NCBI GenBank assembly: GCA_038213005.1 | Contig: JBBQTU010000150.1 | Span: 1 to 10,749 of the forward strand | Direction of reading: 5' to 3' | Source: JBBQTU01 sp038213005 | GTDB taxonomy: Bacteria > Planctomycetota > Phycisphaerae > Tepidisphaerales > Tepidisphaeraceae | Length of the DNA stretch: 10,749 nucleotides | In this document: one piece after another, positions 6,338-10,749 of the stretch | Position numbering within the stretch: the stretch's first letter is position 1 | Layout of the letters: each line of letters opens with the position of its first letter | Program-made: the position numbers and the translations under genes | Notes under the pieces: model-generated | Told to the model about the DNA's origin: nothing | Seen by the model: only the letters and a program-made list of their open reading frames with translations | Databases searched by the model: none

Positions 6338-8380
6338 TTACTTCATCACCACCATCTGATGGCACGAGAACTCATCCACCGTGAAGCGAATTCCATCCGC
6401 CGTGGGCGAGAACGGCAGCTCGACGCCTTGCGGTTCCAGTGTGACTTTGCTGACGCGCTTGGCCGTCTTCAACGTAACTTGGACGTTCCGCAGAGGCAAA
6501 AGTTCCTCAATAACCTCAATGCCGTTGGCGCTGCCGGCGACATTGCCGCCTTCCATCCGTATGGCGCCGCCTCGCTGGACGGTGTTGGCGTAAAGCAGAT
6601 GCAGCACGCGCCGATCTTCGGCGGGCTGCTCCATCAGCGTGATTCGGCCGGTGGAGGGCAGGCCGGTAACCTGCAGCGTTTCGGCATCACCAAGGTGCAG
6701 CCGCATCGCCTTAACCACGTAGTCGCGGTAAGCCACCGCCCCCAACCCCTTGTACAGGGTGAAGACCGGATGGGTCAGGTACATGATTTGGCCTTTGCGG
6801 ACGCCGCAGTCGTACTCTGACGCTTCGGTCTGATACGGCGTGTGCTGATGGCTGCAGAAGTGCTTGAATGTTCGGTTGAAGTAGCTGTCGTAGATCTGCC
6901 CCAGCGACTCGCCGTCTGTGACCTGGATGCGGTGCGATGAGAGGTACATGACCAGCGGCGAATTGACGAACGCCGCACGCAAGTCCTGCCGGGGCAGGAC
7001 ATAGTCCGGGCGAAATGGGCTGACGCCGCCGTAAGTGGCGCCAACATCCCACAGGAAGCCCGAACCATCGGCCTTCAGCCCGCTCGCTCCGGTGAGAAAG
7101 AGCTTACCGCCCTGAGCAAGGTAGGCATCAAGCTTGCTCTTCAGTGCCGGGCCGACCTGAACCTCATCGGGCAGAACCAGCATCTTATAGGGCGAGAAAT
7201 CCATGTCCTGATCCAGGACATCAAACAGCAGATGCGCCTCCAGCAGCACCCGACCGGCACCGGTGTCTGAATCCAGATCGCGATGCATGCTGCCATTGAC
7301 CGCCGTGCTGGAGAGCAGGCCGACGTCGCTGACGCTCTCCACATAGTCGCACCACTTCTCCTTGGCCTCTACCTCGGCGTATGCCGCGCCGATGATCTCA
7401 TAGGTGCTCGCGTCCAGTTCCCCGCAGGGATGGAGCTGGTCGCCGACACTGCACTTGCTCCCATAGGCGAGCATGGCCGCACACTCGTAGCGAAGGGCGT
7501 TAGGGTGCTTATAGCCTCCGAACTCGCCCCAGGTTGTGTGGAATTTCCCGGTCATGCCCAGGAAGTCAAAGCCCAGACCTTTGCAGTATTTCGCGGACAT
7601 CGGGTAGTGGTCATATCCCCAACCGCCGGTGGGCAGCGATTCGAGTTCCAGGTGCGAGAAATACTTCTTCAGCAGCGCCGTGCTGCCGCGGCTGATGTGG
7701 CCGCTGTTGTGGAAGACCGGCATCTTTGGATTATCACATTTGGACGCAGCGGTGGTTTCGCGGTAGTAGCGCTCCAGAGCGATTTCCGAGCACTTCTGGC
7801 GGCCGGTTTCCTCTTTTGCATCCAAGCCGTTCTTTTCCATCACTTCCAGACACCACTTACAGCAGCACTGTCCCTGACCGATAATGTCCAGGAAGACACC
7901 ATCACAGTTTGGAAACAGGCGTACGGCCTCGCGGATCTGATCGCACAGATAGGGGATGTAGGGAGAGTTGAAGCACATCTTGTGGAAGCCGGGATCGGTG
8001 ATGTTCTGCGCCCAGCCGTTGTACCGGCCATCGGCGCCGACTTCGCGCCACTCGGGGTGCTCAAATGACATCACATTGTCCACGCCGGCCGAAAGATAGA
8101 TCGGCACGTTGACGTTGATCTCCTTGCAGGCATCAAACTGCGCCCGCAGCAGATCAAGACTAAGGTGCGGATGGGCCTTGCCAACTTTCGTCGGGTGGTA
8201 CGACCAGCCGTGGTGGCACTTGGAGAAGCAGGTGACGGAGTTGACGTGGCCGGCTTTCAAGGTCGCCTGCCACTTCTTCTTGTCAAACGCCGCCCCTATG
8301 CCGGCGATGGCGGGCGACGTATGGAAATCCAAGTGAATCTGACGAAAGCGCAAATGCCAGGGCTGAGTGTTGCTAAGCAT
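6338..8380 (-). CDS. Alpha-L-fucosidase-like glycoside hydrolase (GH151-like / GHL6 type)
   Basis: This 680-residue protein is probably a retaining glycosidase acting on fucosides; the family assignment is from memory of sequence patterns. The N-terminal half looks like a TIM barrel: RQIHLDFHTSPAI (13-25), VNSVTCFSKCHHGWSYHPTK (46-65), VPIYLSAG (92-99), and GVFLDI (161-166), whose Asp165 ends a beta strand and is a candidate catalytic residue. A second acidic strand end, LELES (244-248), follows. Residues 350-590 resemble the beta-galactosidase trimerisation (GATase-like) domain, with LVLPDEVQVGPALKSKLDAYLAQGG leading to a GASG turn. About 595-680 is a C-terminal beta domain. Cys172, 173, 174 and 177 form a tight cluster after the GVFLDI strand. 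There is no signal peptide, so it should act in the cytoplasm on imported oligosaccharides, yet no transporter is in view. The start at 8380 has only a weak GGGA upstream. The TAA lies at 6338-6340. Another clan member with the same barrel and trimerisation layout is the main alternative. Confidence 0.8.
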   Translation of the reverse strand: MLSNTQPWHLRFRQIHLDFHTSPAIAGIGAAFDKKKWQATLKAGHVNSVTCFSKCHHGWSYHPTKVGKAHPHLSLDLLRAQFDACKEINVNVPIYLSAGVDNVMSFEHPEWREVGADGRYNGWAQNITDPGFHKMCFNSPYIPYLCDQIREAVRLFPNCDGVFLDIIGQGQCCCKWCLEVMEKNGLDAKEETGRQKCSEIALERYYRETTAASKCDNPKMPVFHNSGHISRGSTALLKKYFSHLELESLPTGGWGYDHYPMSAKYCKGLGFDFLGMTGKFHTTWGEFGGYKHPNALRYECAAMLAYGSKCSVGDQLHPCGELDASTYEIIGAAYAEVEAKEKWCDYVESVSDVGLLSSTAVNGSMHRDLDSDTGAGRVLLEAHLLFDVLDQDMDFSPYKMLVLPDEVQVGPALKSKLDAYLAQGGKLFLTGASGLKADGSGFLWDVGATYGGVSPFRPDYVLPRQDLRAAFVNSPLVMYLSSHRIQVTDGESLGQIYDSYFNRTFKHFCSHQHTPYQTEASEYDCGVRKGQIMYLTHPVFTLYKGLGAVAYRDYVVKAMRLHLGDAETLQVTGLPSTGRITLMEQPAEDRRVLHLLYANTVQRGGAIRMEGGNVAGSANGIEVIEELLPLRNVQVTLKTAKRVSKVTLEPQGVELPFSPTADGIRFTVDEFSCHQMVVMK

Positions 8381-8453
8381 AATTGAGATCCCATTCGAAA
8401 AGGCGAAACGTGGCCTGCGGCCACTCTGAGTCTACTTCCATCCGCTCAGGCAT

Positions 8454-8482
8454 ACGATATATGCACAATCGTTTGCGGTCAA
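8454..8482 (-). promoter_or_regulatory. Candidate sigma70-type promoter for the glycosidase gene
   Basis: On the minus strand TTGACC (8482-8477, 5 of 6 matches to the -35 consensus) is separated by exactly 17 bases from TATCGT (8459-8454, 4 of 6 to the -10 consensus). Transcription would begin near 8447, giving a leader of about 65 bases before the ATG at 8380. It lies just downstream of the palindromic repeat cluster, in an A/T-richer patch of an otherwise GC-rich region. The -10 match is modest, so this is a candidate only. Confidence 0.4.
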
Positions 8483-8490
8483 TGTACCTC

Positions 8491-8620
8491 AACGCTCCGA
8501 CGGGCACGCGATTTCTTAGCCCCAACGGGGCGACATTCTTAAGTCCAGGGTAAGCGTACTCTCGCAGCCCTGGGGAAGAACCATTCACACTGAATGAGCC
8601 CTGAAAGGGCGACACCTCTT
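8491..8620. repeat. Cluster of related short palindromes (interspersed-repeat candidate)
   Basis: Two copies of a module AGCCCC-AACG-GGGCGACA and AGCCCT-GAA-AGGGCGACA begin at 8518 and 8597; each is a small palindrome followed by GACA and then a pyrimidine-rich CTT. A degenerate third copy with CGCTCCGACGGGC, also followed by TTTCTT, is at 8493-8517. Between the two good copies is a separate inverted repeat, CCAGGG (8545-8550) and CCCTGG (8568-8573), with a 17-base loop. The whole block is non-coding in my view. A minus-strand frame across it gives Pro/Gly/Leu-rich peptides (SPFQG, SPGLR, APLGLR) that I recall as spurious proteins in several planctomycete annotations, which suggests a dispersed repeat family. 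Confidence 0.65.
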
Positions 8621-9020
8621 TCAGCACCGTATACGCTCCAACCACTCGCTGACGCGCAACTTGCATTCGCCCCCAAAACAGGCACCGCCCCGCTCTGACG
8701 ACTGTCAGGGTGACAATAGAGCCGAAGGCACAAGAGCAGTGTCAGGATCGTTCGCACTTTCACTCACGCACCTGTCGCTGGGCGAACTTCGACTGTAAGC
8801 CGCCAGAGAACTCGGCGCGTGCGACAAACGCGAATCATACGAACTCCGAATGAAACGCGCGTTTCGCGGATAGTGCGCGGCGTCCCCGCCCGCACAGGAC
8901 CACCCCACGCATCCCCCGCAGATCACGGCCAGTGCGTCGGCTGCACCCGTTCCTGGCGCAATCCGTGTCAGCCCTGTTGCGCCGCCCCAAGTCCGGTACG
9001 CAAATGTCATCGCAGAAGCA
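8621..9020. other. Intergenic stretch without a supported gene
   Basis: No open frame here has a plausible product, and those present change frame and composition without conserved character. The only structures seen are a 5-base stem hairpin CTGAC-gact-GTCAG at 8695-8708 and a perfect 14-base palindrome GAAACGCGCGTTTC at 8852-8865. There is no terminator with a T run after the ankyrin gene. Confidence 0.5.
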
Positions 9021-9863
9021 TTATTTTGATCCGGCGCGTTGCTGAAGCAAGGCCGCCACATCCTGCGGAACGGAAAAGAGCGAGAGCTCGCTCGGCGTGG
9101 ATTGGCTGGCGAGGGACACTTCCAGCCGCTGACGACGGCTTTGGTCAGCCAGCGTGAGCGGTGTCTGTCCCAGATTGTTCTTCGCGCTGCTGTCGGCGCC
9201 GGCGAGCAGGAGCACGCTGGCGGTCGAGGAATCGTTGCTCACCGCCGCGATGTGCAAGGGCGTATCCCCTGCAGTATTGGCCACGTTGAATCTCGCGTGA
9301 AGGGCAAGCAGCGACTTGGCGGTGACCGACTGCCGGGCCCGCGAGGCAAGATGCAGCGGGGTATCGCCCTTCTGGTCCACGGCATTCACGTCCGCCCCAT
9401 CGAGGCAAAGCATCTTCACGGCCTCCACACGTCCGTTCTCCGCGGCGTAGTGAACCGGCGTGCGACCCGCGACATCGGTCGCCCGCGATTTAGCGCCCCC
9501 ATCCAGGAGAGATTCGATCACTGGCGATGAACCCTCGGCCGATGCATGGTGCAGCGGTGATCGCCCGGATTCGTTGCGGGCGTTGGCGTCAGCGCCCTTG
9601 ATCAGAAGGATTTGGACAAGATCGTGCCGCCCGGCCGTGGCGGCGTGGTGGAGGGCACGAAATCCGAGTCGGCCGGGCCGATTGGGATCAGCCCCGGCCG
9701 CTAGAAGCAATTCGACGATCGGCCCGGCGCCGGCTTCGGCGGCGAGGGTCAGGGGTGTGTTGTCGGAGGAATCTGGCGAATCAATGGAAGAGGGATCAGC
9801 CTGGATGAGCTTTGCAGCATCCTTGAGGTAGCGATCGCGGATGGCGTTGTGGAGTTTCCCCAT
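9021..9863 (-). CDS. Cytoplasmic ankyrin-repeat protein
   Basis: The protein is 280 residues long and almost wholly ankyrin repeats, so it is expected to bind another protein; the partner cannot be told from sequence. An N-terminal helix (MGKLHNAIRDRYLKDAAKLI) caps at least six repeats with an exact 33-residue period, at about 34-66, 67-99, 100-132, 133-165, 166-198 and 199-231. A seventh partial repeat (GQTPLTLADQSRR) and a short C-terminal tail with PQDVAALLQQRAG follow. Each repeat shows the G-x-T/S-P-L-H-x-A-A turn and the helix-2 LL-x-x-GAD-x-N pattern. There is no signal peptide or membrane helix. I prefer ATG 9863 over ATG 9962: the extra 33 codons would run through the rho-independent terminator at 9893-9929, and ankyrin homology starts only after 9863. 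No Shine-Dalgarno is visible before 9863 and the leader after the terminator is at most 30 bases, so translation may be leaderless or the promoter may overlap the terminator. Confidence 0.85.
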   Translation of the reverse strand: MGKLHNAIRDRYLKDAAKLIQADPSSIDSPDSSDNTPLTLAAEAGAGPIVELLLAAGADPNRPGRLGFRALHHAATAGRHDLVQILLIKGADANARNESGRSPLHHASAEGSSPVIESLLDGGAKSRATDVAGRTPVHYAAENGRVEAVKMLCLDGADVNAVDQKGDTPLHLASRARQSVTAKSLLALHARFNVANTAGDTPLHIAAVSNDSSTASVLLLAGADSSAKNNLGQTPLTLADQSRRQRLEVSLASQSTPSELSLFSVPQDVAALLQQRAGSK

Positions 9864-9892
9864 GAGGGGGCGACTGTAATAGAGGGAAAGCC

Positions 9893-9929
9893 AAAAAACA
9901 ACGTGAGCCCGGATCGTAGATCCAGGCTC
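9893..9929 (-). terminator. Rho-independent terminator downstream of the 16S rRNA gene
   Basis: Read on the minus strand, GAGCCTGGATC (9929-9919) pairs with GATCCGGGCTC (9915-9905) across a three-base TAC loop. That gives eleven base pairs, one of them G-T. After four bases (ACGT) comes TGTTTTTT, with six T at 9898-9893. Stem, tight loop and T run fit a strong intrinsic terminator. It lies about 145 bases after the mature 16S 3' end and in the same orientation, so it most likely ends the rRNA transcript. Upstream, GATCCAG (9935-9929) can pair instead with CTGGATC (9925-9919), giving a competing 7-base hairpin. Confidence 0.8.
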
Positions 9930-10053
9930 TGGATCTTTGACAAGTGAACAGTCGGAAGCCATCTCCGGGTGTTACCACCTGGATTTGCGACCTTCAGCAG
10001 GCCGCACGAGATTGTGCTGACAGTTTACTCTCGACGGATTGCTCCGAAGAGGG

Positions 10054-10749
<696 letters not shown>

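Noticed and set aside
7283..8068. 261-codon plus-strand open frame opposite the glycosidase
   Set aside because: It is antisense to a clearly conserved glycosidase barrel and has no recognisable features.
8373..8666. 97-codon minus-strand frame just upstream of the glycosidase
   Set aside because: Its Pro/Gly/Leu-rich peptide is the translation of the palindromic repeat block and it overlaps the candidate promoter, so it is not a gene.
8539..8763. Small minus-strand frame from a GTG with a signal-peptide-like start (MKVRTILTLLLCL)
   Set aside because: The hydrophobic start is short, the rest runs into the repeat block, there is no Shine-Dalgarno, and no family is recognisable.
9864..9962. 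N-terminal extension of the ankyrin protein to ATG 9962
   Set aside because: The extension would be encoded by the rho-independent terminator and its T run, and it has no ankyrin character.

Overview
The window most likely comes from a planctomycete, probably of the class Phycisphaerae. The evidence is the 16S rRNA gene at the right edge, which is planctomycete-like around the 926 and 1390 primer sites and before the 3' end. A very long DUF4175-like membrane/coiled-coil protein and an alpha/alpha-toroid protein, both typical of that phylum, agree with this. The class is inferred by eye, not from a tree. Every gene I accept lies on the minus strand, so the window is described right to left, in the direction of transcription.

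At 10073-10749 is the 3' part of a 16S rRNA gene whose 5' end is outside the window. No tRNA, 23S or 5S gene follows it. About 150 bases downstream is a strong rho-independent terminator (9893-9929), and 30 bases after that a gene for a small ankyrin-repeat protein starts (9021-9863). The 16S gene therefore looks unlinked and transcribed on its own. A 640-base intergenic stretch (8381-9020) follows. It holds a cluster of related short palindromes (about 8491-8620) and a plausible sigma70-type promoter.

That promoter points into a cytoplasmic glycoside hydrolase of alpha-L-fucosidase type (6338-8380), with a TIM barrel, a beta-galactosidase-trimerisation-like domain and a C-terminal beta domain. 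After a 244-base spacer comes a translationally coupled pair. The first is a 1410-residue membrane-anchored, Ig-like and coiled-coil protein (1861-6093). The second is a secreted or lipid-anchored alpha/alpha-toroid (squalene-cyclase-like) protein (719-1864). Their ATGA overlap suggests they work together at the cell envelope, but their biochemical role is unknown.

At the left end is a Y1/HUH transposase of the REP-associated (RAYT) type (18 to about 674). Its conserved core is intact, but no usable start codon is in frame upstream of it. A seven-G run and four tandem octamers lie exactly where the start should be. Changing either tract by one unit would put a TTG at 716-718 in frame, so this is either slippage-controlled expression, a decayed start, or a homopolymer sequencing error.
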